A stretch of DNA of 64,000 bases from Absidia repens (taxonomy: Eukaryota; Mucoromycota; Mucoromycetes; Mucorales; Cunninghamellaceae): positions 379,501-443,500 of the forward strand of contig MCGE01000016.1 in the NCBI GenBank assembly GCA_002105175.1, given 5' to 3'. A program made the position numbers and the translations under genes. The notes below the pieces were generated by a model. That model was not told where the DNA came from. It made no database searches and saw only the letters and a program-made list of their open reading frames with translations. Each line of letters starts with the position of its first letter. Position 1 is the stretch's first letter. Positions 51,053-63,970 of this stretch are shown piece after piece.

Positions 51053-52914
51053 ATGCCTCTACTCACAAAAAACACACCAAAGGATGGCATAAAGCTGGCA
51101 CCTCCCATTAAACTCTTGTCTGTCCTCTCTTATGAACGTCACGCTGATCAAAGACTTTGGTATATCATTAAAGTGACGCCTCAACAAACCGACAGTACCA
51201 GTCACCAGCAACATTTTTCAGGCACCAGCTTACCAACTACCGACATCCCTCGTCCTCCTTTACAACGGAAGTCTTATCTTATTGCTCGCCGATATGAACA
51301 GTTTTGTCACTTGGATCAACAATTGCGCTCTGACTTCTCCACCTCCATTCTGTCATCCATCCGATCACGGCGATCTTCTCAGCAACAAGCACATGGTCAT
51401 TCTTCACCCTTTTCTTTGCCTTTGTTTTCAGGCGATAGTGTGAATATGAACGGTTTACCAAAACTCAACAAGCTACAGCGCAAGATACTACCAAGCAAAA
51501 CCATCAACAATGAACGTCAATCAGAGCTGCATCGCTACTGTCAAGAGTTACTCCGGCTACCTACCCAAGTAACCCAGTCGCTACTGGTATTGGAATTTTT
51601 GGTCTTCACAAGGCTGATACTGAGCGCATCGTATTTTCGTCCATGGCTTGCCTATCAGCTTCTAGATTATCCTACGTCGCACCATCGTCCACTCCACTAC
51701 AATCACCCCCACTGACGACGACAGCAACACCATCACCATCATCACATTCGGTGGTACCCACACCATCTTCTTCGCCTATTGTATCACGACGTGCACGATC
51801 CATTGTTCTCGACGACGACACTGAAGCATCTCATCGTTTGGTGAAAAGGGCGAAGTCTCAACCCAACTTCTCTTCCTGCTCACCTATGCTGCCTCCGTCA
51901 CCGCCACCACTTCCGCCATTGTTAGCCACATACGACGATATTGATATTAGCTACAACAGTATGGAATCAAATCTTCTTCCTTCCATGTTATGGGCAGCAA
52001 GTAGTTATCGATTATCACAACCATCACCATCACATTCATCATCTTCTTCGTCTTCAACTGAAAATCATCCTGTTTCTGCATCTCCTCCGCTAACAACGTC
52101 CACCTCTCCAACCCCTACTACACCAGAGACAGTCAAAGAATCGTGTGGTATGATTTCACCTGGTGCCCCGACACTTGCAACACATGCTTCATCTCCTTTT
52201 GGTACCACTGGTGGAACAGTGTACAAATCACACAAATCACAACATGGTTTGGATATCCGCCACCAGTCCCCCAGTTTGCCACTGACAATCTCGACAAATG
52301 TTTCCGACATCAACACCGCCATCGCCATCGATCGGGTTATCACTCCAGAAATAGATATTGGTGATCAAGGTTGCTCCTCTGACAATGCTGCCGCCGACAA
52401 CGACGACGACAACGACGATGACGATGAACTCATGATGATGAACTGCACCACACCCACCAATATGACTTACGAAATTGTATCTCTCCCACCTTCGGCAATG
52501 ACATTGGCATCATCATCTACGAGACCTTCCACATCTATTGACTTTTACGGTAGCAGCAGTAACACCAATAGCAGCAATTATTCATTGACTTATCTAAAGC
52601 TCAAGGTTGTGTATGATTTGGACAATATCATTCTTCTTCAAGTACCTCGGACCATCAAGCTCCCGGAACTGCGTGCACGTATTCTCCACAAATTTGATGA
52701 CTTGGCTACAGATCTACCAGTGGATTTCAAACTTGTATTCAACTCGCTGGCGCCTGGTGGCAGAAAGGACTCGCTTCTGTCTTTTTCGGCGGCGTATTCA
52801 ACATATGCAAATTTGGATGCAAGGACAATCATTGGAACACAAGACGACCTCGTGGATGCTATGTCGAAGTGGGCGAATTTGCCAAAGGTATCAGTCCGCT
52901 GTGTTGTCAATTAG
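51053..52914 (+). CDS. PX-PB1 protein (Bem1/p40phox-like), with an apparent one-base frameshift
   Basis: Two overlapping open frames belong to one gene. The first (from the ATG at 51053) has a PX domain, about residues 20-185: YLIARRYEQFCHLDQQLRSDF, LPKLNKLQRKILPSKT, ELHRYCQELLRLP, LLVLEF. It then runs off frame. The second continues from FGLHKADTERIVF through a Ser/Thr/Pro-rich middle to a C-terminal PB1 domain (about 510-620) with LKLKVVYDLDNIILLQVPR and IIGTQDDLVDAM. One extra T in the T5 run at 51596-51600 would restore LEFFGLHK and a 620-aa product. Known: PX domains bind phosphoinositides and PB1 domains pair with other PB1s, as in Bem1, Scd2 and p40phox. No SH3 domain is visible. No splice sites of normal intron size explain the shift. 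The gene is head to head with the Ssk2-like gene (376-base gap). Confidence 0.75.
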
Positions 52915-55900
52915 TATAGTATAGCTTAGTTTAAGTCGAATTTACTTTGTATATGTATATATTATATATTTCTTTATTATTATGAATATTATTACTCAAT
53001 TATTATTACCCAATTATTGTATCCCCCCCAACCCCCTTACCCTAGTTAATTACAATTAGTTTATTTTTACATACATACATCTTATATCTTCTGAAAATAA
53101 AACATACACTTGAATATTAGATCTTTTATTACCCTTTTATTATTGTTTTATGTGTCATGACTGTTATTTACTTTTATATATCTTTTAAAATAAACCATAT
53201 ACTCATTAATGATCATTGTATACCATATATTGACTTCCTTTATTATTGCTTGATGTATCATGATCATTTTTTGGTGGGCATATCCCCCCCCAAAAAAAAA
53301 CTCTTGTTCCTATTTTATTACTAGGTTACAATATGATAAAGTGTAGAATCCTGCCGCATGTTATTCTCGTCACTGATTTGACTGCACAATACTTCTAGTG
53401 GATATTTAGTAAAAATCTAAAAAGTCTTCACGTGGAAAATCACACATTTTTCATGAATTTTGTTTTACGACGTTAAAAAAACCTTCACATTAGCATGTCA
53501 CTGCATCCGCTCACATTTCAAGGGATAAAAAGTTCTTTACATATTTCGGCTCTACCCCGTCTTTCCATCCCTGTTCCTTTCGATTCCCCTGATTTATTCC
53601 TTGTGACACTACAGTACTAAAAAAAAAAAGCCCCAGAGTTGATGTAATTAATTTTGCATTTTTATTGGATTCAATGAATAGGACTAAATAAACCTGATAT
53701 ACTAAAATAATCTAAAACTATATCAAAACTACATATCAAGGTAGATGCATACGCCAAATGCCAAAGTTCCAAGTTCCTCAGTTCCAGGATTAGCTGTTTT
53801 TTTTCGGAATGCCTTTTCCTGGATGGATGTGTCCGCCATTGAATTAAACGCCTATGTTTGTCCCCGGTTTCACTTGCACAGAATCCCATAAAAACTAAAC
53901 ACTGACAGTCTTGTTCCACCCATAGAATGAGTCATCTTGATCAGAGAGTAGACGTACATATAATATGTAATGGGTAAGTACCAGCATTTGATCAAATACA
54001 CTCGCACCTTTTCCCAACAGTAGCAGCAACAACAACAACAACCAGGAAAAAAAAAAAAAAAAAAAAAAGTCAGATATCTTGTCTTACCTTTCCAGAAATC
54101 AAAATGTCAAACGACTGGCGTGACATGCATTTCCTATAAGACGTCCTAAATAAGAGAATCCGTTAGCAGTGTCATATTTCAAAAATCGAGCTCGTTTCAA
54201 TAAAACCTTGTTTCCCAGTCTACCTGATTTTCATTTGTTACTTATAAATATTATATCTATGACTCAAGATGAAGCATGTCATTTTATTGGGAGAGGGGGG
54301 GGGTTGGAAGAGTTAGTCAATTGGTTCTATTTTTTATATTACCTACAACAGTTTGAATCAAGATCCATTCAGTCAGAGCCGAAAAATCCAGTGGCGCTTG
54401 AAGTTCCGATGCTTGGTGATTTACCTACGCACGATTTACACATACTTGACCGAAACCTTCGTGGTAGCTACTGTAACTCAATGTATTTTTTATCATAGAA
54501 ATAATAAATTTTAGTAACTAGAGAAGCTCTTCTTTATATTATTCTTTTGTCCTATCTATTACTTACATATACTATTGTCTAGCGAAGAATTCCAATGGTG
54601 CGGAATCAGAGTTAATGATTGCATGTATGCAGCTGATGAGGCATTAGAGAATGAGTCATGTGAGACTCATAGCAATATAATACAAATATAATAAAATAAA
54701 ATTTCAAGGATCAACAAAGATATAATTTGATGGAGCAACATTGTTGCTTCTTCACTTCGTATTAGCATATCATCAAGAAGAAGAAAAAAATTGAATTTTC
54801 TATTTCACTACAATTGTTTAAAAGACCGACAAGGGACCAAAAACTGGTCAGTTTTGATCACCTGCAGACAGGATTTAATTGAATATCAGAATCTATTTTT
54901 CTTATTGTGGACCTGCATGAAAGATGTTTCATTGACCTTTTTATTATTATTAGAATAATAATAGAATGTTTTCTATAAATGTTAAATAGGGGAAAGGACA
55001 AATCCTCCTCCGTCCCCATGATCGACCCTATGCATAATATGATGCTAAAATTTCAAAAAAAAAAAAAAAAAAAGTGTGGGGTATCATAACTGTGTCGTAT
55101 CATAATAATTTATTAAAGCACTCTCAATAAGGTGTGATGCTATCGTACATATGACTTTGCATTGTTTTGTATACTACTGTACTGTGCAGAACAATACTGA
55201 ATACTATTCTTATTATACGTATGACAATGCACGATACATACTGTAGCATAGTGTAATGTTGTATAATTGGAAGAAGATATTCATTGATTCTATGATTTTG
55301 TTGTAAGAACAAGGAGAGCCAGTTGGAATGAGAAGTCGTATTTTTTTTTCTTCTCACTCGAATGACGGTCGGGCCTTTTGGGTCAGATTTCCAAAAAAAA
55401 ATCGAGTAACACAAACTTTTTTGTAAACCCCATTTCTTCTCTTTCTTTTCTTTCTCCTTACTTTTATATATAACTATTTCTTTCTTCTTTAATTGTTCTA
55501 CTCTTTGTTTTCCTCTTATTGTTTGAAAGCCTCACTTGGTACGTATTACAGGTAACTCAACATTTTTTGAATCCAACCTATTTTTTTTATTTTTATAATG
55601 ATCCCCTTCTCACCCCTATCTTTTTATTCTATATGACTGGTAGCAAAAATACCACCTTTTGATTGTTGAAACACGCACTTATACGAAACAATAATTTATA
55701 TATACATATATATATGTATAGATATATATACAGTGCACTCATCGTCAGCAAGGACCAACTACACGCTACCCTTCCAACGTATTCAAACCCCATAACAGTA
55801 TCAAGCGAATCGCTTTATTCACACTACAACTGCAACCTCCCCGCCACATACGCACACACAGCCTCAATACCTACATACGCTATTCCCCTTTATTACGCAC

Positions 55901-55924
55901 AAAAAAATTACCAAATTCAAGAAT
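52915..55924. other. Long spacer
   Basis: No protein or RNA gene is visible over 3 kb. Poly(A) tracts lie at about 54048-54067 and 55055-55072. The last 280 bases are pyrimidine-rich, then A/C-rich, and fit a long 5' leader of the WOPR gene. Confidence 0.5.
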
Positions 55925-57541
55925 ATGGCCGAAACTTTTCATGGATATGTCGATACAACACAGGACGTGCTCTTGATATTTGAAGGTTGTCGGCGTGGTC
56001 TTCTCCCAAAGGTGAATCGACGATTACAAGAAAGAGAACGCAAGTTAATTCGATCTGGATCTGTCTTTGTGTTTGATGAAAGGGAATCAGGTAAAAAACA
56101 CATTTCTCATTTGTCGGTTTTCAGGGGGGGGGGCGAGAAGAGGGATGATTGGGACTAGTGTCAATAGGGTGGACGGACAGATTGGAACCGAGTGATCAGA
56201 ATGGATATTTGTATGTGTGTATGTGTGTGGCAAAAAAAAAAAACATACATTAACCTTATTCAATGACTAAAAAAAAAAAAAAAACCAACATCACTCACTA
56301 CCCTTTTCTTTTATATCTATCTTATAGGTGTGAAACGATGGACCGATGGTTTGGTATGGAGTCCTTCTCGCATCCTCGGCAACTTTTTGATTTACCGTGA
56401 ACTGGAAAAACGGAACGGTGAAAAGCGGTTATCAGTCAGTGATCAACGACAACGTAGCTACAGTGTCGACGTCTCTTCCACGATAGCAGCAGCAGGTGGC
56501 GGCGGTAACGGTGGGCTCACGACTGATCGAGTGAAAGAAAAACGCTTAGTTGGTAGCTTGTCGGATGTCTATAACTTTAAAGTGGATGGTCTCATCAAGA
56601 AAACCATGTCCATTGTGGTCAACGGCAGCACTCAACATTTGATCTCATATTATCACCCACAAGATATTATTGACAACAAACTACGAACACCTTCTTCTGT
56701 GCCTGAGCTGACAAGCTTGGAAATATCTCCTGAATTATTGGTCAAACAGAACTTCCGAATCCCTCCATTTGTTGAACCTACCTTGGACTCAACAACTGAT
56801 ACTTCTGTCTCTACCAATTTAGCGGTACATCCTCATCAGCAGCAACATCAACAACGACAATATCAGCAACATTACCCAGTGCACCAACACCAATATCAAG
56901 GACAGCAAATAATAGACAGGAATGGACACAGCAACAACAACAACAACAACAATGGGACTACAGTGTCGCATTCTGGATCATCATTGCGGAGTATGTCTGT
57001 TGGCTCGTTAAACTCTTTGAAACAAGAATCCTTACTTTATGGTAATCAGCAACCCTCCGACAGTTCGGTAGACTATGATCCGTATCATGGGAATATGACG
57101 CCAGCAAGTAATAGCTCGAATAAGTCGACTGGAATGTTTTCGCTCTATTTTCAGCAGCAGCAACAGCAGCAACATCAGCAACAGCAGCAACAACAGCAGC
57201 AACAAGTCCACCCAATATCAGCGACATCCACATCATCTACTTCTAACGTCCTGTCATCATCGTCTGTGTATTCACCGTTACCAGCTTCAACCCCATCACC
57301 AAACAGCATTCGGTATGACATGCCTCCTCATCCTCATCTTACAACAAATTACGACCACGAAGACCAAAAATATCCAACACCTTCCAATCCTCAGTTAGGT
57401 CATCTTTTGAACCCTGTCCATTCGCGCAACGCACCCACACCCGCTGATTCCTATGTACACCATGACTCCACCTCCGTCCGACAACAACCAGGAATTGCAG
57501 GTCAAAATGGAATTTTTGGAACCACTCATCTTTTACGGTAA
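55925..57541 (+). CDS. WOPR-domain transcription regulator (Gti1/Pac2/Wor1/Ryp1 family)
   Basis: Two exons (55925-56090, 56328-57541) join to 459 aa. The WOPRa half is at residues 3-80: ETFHGYVDTTQDVLLIFEGC, RGLLPKVNRRL, ERKLIRSGSVFVFDERESG, VKRWTDGLVWSPSRI and FLIYRELEK. After a Gly/Ser-rich linker the WOPRb half follows at about 140-190: FKVDGLIKKTMSIVVNGSTQHLISYYHP then LRTPSS. The rest is Gln/His/Asn/Ser-rich, probably an activation region. Known: WOPR proteins bind a TTAAAGTTT-like element and control cell-type switches such as Candida white-opaque switching and dimorphism in Histoplasma. The intron sits inside the first half between ESG and VKRW. Confidence 0.95.
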
Positions 57542-57607
57542 TCGTTCGTCTTCGTCATCAGTAGCGAACACTTGATGGCTTATCTGATTAGTACCGAAGG
57601 ACAGCTT

Positions 57608-57645
57608 TATTACTATTATTATTATTATTATTATATTATTATTAT
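57608..57645. repeat. (TTA/ATT)n microsatellite
   Basis: About twelve TTA-type trinucleotides with a slip in the middle, in the 3' region after the WOPR gene. Confidence 0.85.
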
Positions 57646-57960
57646 CATATTCCTTATATATACACACACAATCTACAGTAGCTTACAATTGGTTAGTTAT
57701 CATACACAATTCTTTGTATATTTTATACAGTCCCTTTCTTTTTTGATCTTTTATATTATATTCAAAATAAAACCGTTTACTTATTTTTTTTCTTCTTCTT
57801 TTGATTGATGCTGCATCTTATTTGTTTGACAAGTCTTCAATATGGTTTTGGGTCACAAAACTAAAAAAGGAGAATGTTGGTCCTTTCACAAAATGTCTTG
57901 ATTCTCATTGGCTTACAATACTTCAGGCGTGTTTATTTTTTGATTTCCGTCTTCCAACTC

Positions 57961-57980
57961 CTTTTTTTTTTTTTTTTTTT
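57961..57980 (-). repeat. Poly(T) tract upstream of 14-3-3
   Basis: A T run of about 20 nt, 62 bases before the 14-3-3 start codon, in a pyrimidine-rich leader or promoter. Confidence 0.85.
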
Positions 57981-58041
57981 TACACTATATATTCTCCATT
58001 TATTTTGACAAATTTTCCATCTCTACAAATCCCAATACATC

Positions 58042-59608
58042 ATGTCTACTGTAAGTTCGAACCATTTGCATAGAATAAAATATTCATATACGTGAATACC
58101 ACATGACTTCAAAGGAAGAGGGAAATGACATAAAAGAAAATTTAAAGATGATAGTGTGCATATTACTAATTCTTCTGTTTTGTGTGTTGAATATACCATC
58201 ATATGATAGGAACGCGAAGATAAGGTAATGCAAAGAAAATGAAAAGAAGGGTACCTCAAAGTCAGGACACCAACTTCCCTGCTATTCTCTCTTTAGGTTT
58301 TTATGGCCAAGATTGCCGAACAGGCTGAACGTTACGAAGGTAAGTGAAAACATATACAACAACAGCGGCATACGCTTTAGGGGGGGGCGGTGGAGAGCGT
58401 GTGTCTGTTATATATACTCAGTCTTTATACGTGTTTATATATATTATCATAATAGAAATGGTCTCTCATATGAAGGACGTTGCAAAGGTAAGAAGTTACC
58501 AGCGTGAAAAGTTACCTGTTTTCAATATGAATACCGGGCAGGATGTATATTACGTATATGATAGTTACTAATGAAGATTTGGCTGTACGGTGGTTGACCT
58601 TTTTTTTTTGGATAGTTGGGCGTTGATCTTACTGTTGAAGAGCGTAATTTGCTGTCCGTTGCTTACAAGAACGTGATCGGTGCTCGCCGCGCGTCCTGGC
58701 GTATTGTGTCCTCAATCGAACAAAAAGAAGAGAGCAAGGGCCACGAAGCTCAAGTCACCAAAATCAAGGAATACAGAAAAAAGATTGAAAATGAACTTTA
58801 TGAAGTCTGTGCTGATATTTTAACTTTATTGAATGATCACCTCATTCCCAATGCAACTGATGGCGAAGCCAAGGTGTTTTACCACAAAATGTAAGTGAAT
58901 ACAGAAACAAAAACAAAAGAACAAAAGAACAAAAGGAATAATCAGGACCTGAAAACTTTAAAAAATCTGGTGAAAATCTGGTGATTGATTTTGACTTTTT
59001 GGTTCATTAACTTTAAATTTTTTGCTGCTTTATAGGAAAGGTGACTATCATCGTTACGTTGCTGAATATGCTACTGATGAGGAACGTAAGAGTTCTGCGA
59101 CTGATGCTCATGAAGCTTACAAATCTGCTACTGATATTGCTCAAATCGAATTGGCTACCACACATCCAATCCGCCTTGGTCTCGCTTTGAACTTCTCTGT
59201 GTTTTATTATGAAATTTTGAACTCACCTGAACGAGCTTGTCACTTGGCCAAACAAGCCTTTGATGACGCCATTGCTGAATTGGATACTCTTAGTGAAGAA
59301 TCTTACAAGGACTCCACTCTTATCATGCAATTGTTGCGGGACAATTTGACTCTTTGGACCTCCGATCTTCAAGAAGGTAAAAACTATAGAAAAGGAAGGC
59401 TATTTGCATCATCACGGGTTATGCAGATGGTTAGACAATATTTTTTTTTCATGATCATTCATTGAATCATTATTCTGATTACCTTTTTTTTTTGTTTTTT
59501 TTTTTTGTTTTTTTTTTTTTTGTTTTTTTTTTTTGTTTTTTATTATTATTACGCATTCCAGAAAACGACAAGTCTGACAAGAAGCCCGAAGAAGAAACTC
59601 AAGAGTAG
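58042..59608 (+). CDS. BMH1: 14-3-3 protein
   Basis: Seven exons (58042-58050, 58210-58224, 58297-58339, 58456-58487, 58616-58890, 59036-59376, 59562-59608) join to 253 aa. Exon 1 codes for three residues and exon 2 is a 15-nt microexon giving EREDK, which together restore the expected start [19 protein letters not shown]. Hallmarks follow: [67 protein letters not shown] and DNLTLWTSD. The phosphopeptide pocket residues (Lys in SVAYKNV, Arg in GARRAS, Arg-Tyr in YHRYVAE) are intact. The tail is short and acidic. Known: a dimeric binder of phosphoserine/threonine proteins, essential in most fungi. Confidence 0.97.
59484..59540 (-). repeat. T-tract minisatellite in the last 14-3-3 intron
   Basis: Four to five T runs of 8-13 nt split by single Gs, close to the 3' splice site at 59561, so it doubles as a very long polypyrimidine tract. 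Confidence 0.85.
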
Positions 59609-59720
59609 ATCCATTAGTTTAGTACCCATTAGTTAGTCAGTCAATTGTTGAATTTACCCCCCCCACCCCACCATCACCATCCCTTTGTTCTCATTATAAA
59701 ACATTATGTTGATCTCATCA

Positions 59721-59726
59721 AATAAA
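59721..59726 (+). terminator. Polyadenylation signal AATAAA after 14-3-3
   Basis: AATAAA 112 bases after the 14-3-3 stop codon. Confidence 0.45.
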
Positions 59727-60730
59727 ATACATGTGGTTGTCTTTAACCATTCTTGACTTAGTTGATGTTATGTTATTACTGTTGTCGGTGACGAATCTCA
59801 TTGTTCTGAAGTTTAAATCAAGCTAGTACCATTTCTCAAATGACTATAGAAATATTATCATATGATGAAATCTGTCTTCTTTTTTTTTTTTTTTTTTTTT
59901 GCTTAATAAGATATGCTCCGGAATGATGATGTAGGGGATGGAGATATCATGAATATCAGCGCATTTACATTTGATTTTTTAAGTGTGTATAGAATAATAA
60001 TATTTAGTGTAGTTTCGTTATGCCATTATCTGGTGTTGCATCCCGAAAAAGGGAACTATTCAACTTGTACCTGAATTGCCTGAATGGATGATGACGATCA
60101 ATGAACTGATGGGAGGGTTTTAATTTTGCTTTCTTTAGTGAAACACAAATACGTAAATTACCAATGAGCCTGGAAAAAAATATTTGATGATATCACTGAA
60201 ACCATTATAGGAGCAATTCATGAAAATTTTAACTTCAATTAACCTTTTGTTTCATTATTATGATAGCTCACATTGTCCAGATTTTTTTTCTCGGTTATTA
60301 GGTACAAAAAAAAAAAAAAGTGAAGGGTCATATGATATACCTTTTTTAGCGCCTTATATGGTATCAATGAGATGCAATGTAAGCATAAGGTACCTCTTGG
60401 TCCCTACTGCACGGAACTGGCCAAAATAACTTGCTTCCTACAATGTTGTATGCTTATAATGTATCGTTATTATTTTCATTATAATTATTGATCAAGAAAT
60501 GTTATATGCAATACAATTTATGCCACAATGATCTATCTTGACTTTATAGTACACCAGTTATTTTGCATACTAATGACGAATCAAAAGGGATCTTTTGATC
60601 GTATGCACAATCCATTTAAGCTTTACTTTACTTTACTAGCCAAGCGCTGTTTTAAAAAAGTCTGCTTGAATTTCGCACACATACCTCCAATCACTGAGCG
60701 GATCTTTTTTTTTTTTTTTTTTTTGTAGAC
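59727..60730. other. Spacer between 14-3-3 and the sulfate permease
   Basis: No gene is visible. Poly(T) tracts occur at about 59880-59900 and 60706-60724. Confidence 0.5.
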
Positions 60731-60738
60731 TATAAATA
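60731..60738 (+). promoter_or_regulatory. TATA box candidate of the sulfate permease
   Basis: TATAAATA, directly after a T tract and 160 bases before the start codon, with a pyrimidine-rich leader between. It is one of the clearest TATA boxes in the window. Confidence 0.5.
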
Positions 60739-60897
60739 CAGCCAGCGCTCCTTTCTTTCTTTTCTATTAATCTCTATTTTTCCGTGCTCTTTTTATTTTA
60801 TCGCATTCCCTTCTACTATATACTCTCTTTTGTATTTTGTTTGATCTTTCGATTGTCTATTTTACATTCACCTCCTTACCACAACCAAAACACAGTC

Positions 60898-63800
60898 ATG
60901 TCCACGATCTACTTGGACAGTCCGCGAAAACCCGGCTATGTGGAACATGTCAAAGCCACGCTTCTTCCCTCTAGATCCTCGCTGAAGGATACTTTCCCTG
61001 TGTTGGAATGGTTACCCAAATACAATCTTCAATGGCTTTATGGTGATGTGATCTGTGCCATTACTATAGGCATCATTGTCATTCCTCAATCTATGGCGTA
61101 TGGTAAGTAGATCGTTCATTCGTTTATTCAATCAACAGTACTCTACGTAAACACATGTGTACTCAACTTTCTTTCATTGTAGCACAAATGGCTGGTCTTC
61201 CTCCTCAGTATGGCTTATATTCCAGTGTCATTGGTTGCTTTGTATATCCTTGGATTGGCACATCGAAAGATATCAGTATAGGTACGAAAATTACTGTAAA
61301 GGGGCATGGAACTGCCAGGGAACGTGATATGATGAGGGGTTGGCTCTAATTTTTTTTCTTTCTATATTGATTCTGCTCTCTTCCTAATAGGTACAACAGC
61401 TATCAATTCCCTTTTGATAGGGCAAATTATGGCAATTCTTGTGACAACACCTGAATTCCAGAATGGCACTTGGACTATCCCATACATCACATCCAATTTG
61501 GCTTTGATCTGTGGTGTTATCTGTTTGGCGGTTAGCTTCTTACGTCTTGGTATTTTGTTTGATTTTATTTGTCAACCCGCTATTGCTGGATTTATGGCTG
61601 GATCTGCTGTGACCATTGTAGTCAATCAGGTACGTAAATTGAAAATGAAGTAAACACAGTCGAGTTGCAAATAGAAATCTAAATCAGATTCTCTTTTTTC
61701 TTTCATCCATGTGATACATCAACAGCTCCACAAGATTTTAGGAATTCATGACGTCAAAACAACAGACCCTGCCTACCTTATATTTGGAAATACATTGAAG
61801 CTTTTGCCGGAAGCGCAATGGGACGCTGCCATTGGAGTACCTGGCCTTCTCTTCCTTTATGCTGTCAAATATGGTGCCAAAATGCTCGTTCGTCGCTATC
61901 CAAAATACAGCAAACAACTCACTTTCATCAGTCTTTGTCGCAATATCATTCTTATTGTCTTGGCCACTTTTTTCTCCTTCTTGATCAATCATTTTGGCAA
62001 CTACACTAAAAGTCCATTCAAACTCACAGGCAGTGTGCCAGCTGGATTTCAAAATATGGGCGTTCCGAAATTCGACACATCTATGTTATCTCAAGTACTA
62101 CCTAATTTGGTTGGTGTAGTGGTGTTACAAATCATGGAACATTGCTCCATTGCAACCAGTCTGGGAAAAGTCACAGACTATAAAAGTAAGTCAGGAAAAA
62201 AAACACATGCGGGGTACAGAAAATAAAAATGAACTCAAATTATTCTTTTTTTTACACAAATTGGAAATAGTCAACGTCAATCAAGAAATTGCCTCGATCG
62301 GTCTTTCCAATATTTTTGGCTCTTTCTTCGGTGCTTATCCAATGACCGGTGGTTTTTGTCGCACAGCTCTTATGTCCAAGTCCGGTTGCAGAACACCTTT
62401 GACCAATGTGCTTGTGGGTGCAATTGTTGTCCTTACCATGTACTGTTTTACGCCTGCTCTCCTTTATATCCCCGTAGCGGCTATCGGTGCGATTGTGTGT
62501 CATGCCGTGACTGACCTCATCACGGGGCCAAAAGTGTGGGTCAAGTTCTGGAACACAAATCCTTCGGAATTGCTCATCTTTGCCGCCGCTTACTTGATAG
62601 CTCTATTTACAAGAATTGATATCAGCGTTTATGTACCGGTGGCCATCTCTATTGTCGTCCAGCTTTATCGTATGTCTAGACCCAAGTATGCTTTCCTTGG
62701 ACGTCTTGACTTGAAGATGGGTGATACCAAGGACCAGCAACAAAATTTACCTTTGGCCAATACTAGAAAGCATGGTGGTGATGATGATGAAAAACAACAG
62801 CACGTGCTACCTATGAACCTTACACCATCGCAAACTATGTTTTTCCCTTTGGCTGATCCTGTCCTCCAAGGTCGTGTCCGTCCTATTGCCCCTGGCATTG
62901 TCTGCTTCCAGCCTCGCGAAGATTTGGTGTTTGAAAATGTGAACTATCTTTATGCCAAGCTGATGGATGAAGTCAAGAAACAAACAAGACGTGGGATCCC
63001 CTTGTCCGATGATGTTGGCAGAAGACCATGGAACGATGCTGGCGGCGCCGGAGAAATGAAAGGAAAGGAAAAGCCTCTTTTGTCCTCAATTATCTTCGAT
63101 TTGTCTGGTGTACATGTGATGGACTACACAGCTATGGAATCGCTTGCCGAATTGTCACGCATGGTGGATCGCTATTGTGGCAGCCCTATACCTTGGTATA
63201 TTGTTGTTGGCTCATCAGAAATGGTACGACATGCTCTCTTGTATGCTGGGTTCGGACGCCAACAACGCAAAAAAATTCCTCGTGGTATCTTCACCTTCCA
63301 CAATGATATCAAGAAGAAAAAGCACAACAACAAAACTAGTAACCACAAGGCAACTACTACAATTACTACCGTGAAGACATCGGTGCCACCTACTACTATT
63401 GGAAAACAAGTGTGTCCTCATATGCATGATTTGGAAAACAACGACAAAAAGGAATATATTTCAACCATGACTATCGAAGACGTGACTGATCGTCGTCACC
63501 ACCACCACCAACAACAACAGCCAGCAACAGCTGCAGCAGCAACCACAACAGTGACATCACCCAACACACCTTCAGCGACACATGATTCACCTGCGCCAGT
63601 TTTACCTGAAGAAGATTTTGAAAAAGCCAAGTCTTTCTCGACGGTCTCGTCCGATCAATTCGATGAATACCCACCCTGGTGCTATTGCCAAGATGACGAT
63701 GATGATGATAACGACGAAAATGATTATGATGATAATGGCCACGATCATAATGTCAATGGCATGCGCGACATCAACACTATCACGGAACTCAGCGGTCCTA

Positions 63801-63970
63801 TTGCTTGTATCCGCGATCGATACCCTTACTTCTTCCTCTCGTTACATGATGCTGCCTGTGCTGCTTTGCGTAATGCCGATTCTTCTTCGTCTCAACATAC
63901 TCAATCGCCCACGGCATCTGACATCAAGCGAAATGAATCTGTCACGATTGAGATGGCTAGCCATCAATGA
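60898..63970 (+). CDS. SulP-family sulfate permease with STAS domain
   Basis: Five exons (60898-61102, 61183-61281, 61391-61629, 61726-62185, 62271-63970) join to 900 aa. The SulP signature is clear: VIPQSMAYAQMAGLPPQYGL, then YPWIGTSKDISIGTTA, and further on NVNQEIASIGLSNIFGSFFG, AYPMTGGFCRTALMSKSG and PVAAIGAIV. About a dozen hydrophobic segments end near residue 475. The STAS domain starts near 537 (RPIAPGIVCFQPREDLVF), includes IIFDLSGVHVMDYTAMESL, and ends at 842-860 (GPIACIRDRYPYFFLSLHDA). About 155 residues of Lys/Asn/Thr-, Gln- and Asp-rich sequence interrupt it. Known: plasma-membrane H+/sulfate symporters of the SUL1/CYS3-regulated type; sulfate limitation usually induces them. No clear binding site for such a factor was identified. 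Confidence 0.93.

Noticed and set aside
54169..54498. 109-codon open frame in the 53-56 kb spacer
   Set aside because: No recognisable domain, an isolated position and a poly(G) tract inside; probably chance.
55663..55983. 106-codon open frame before the WOPR gene
   Set aside because: It overlaps the true start of the WOPR gene in another frame and fits a long 5' leader.
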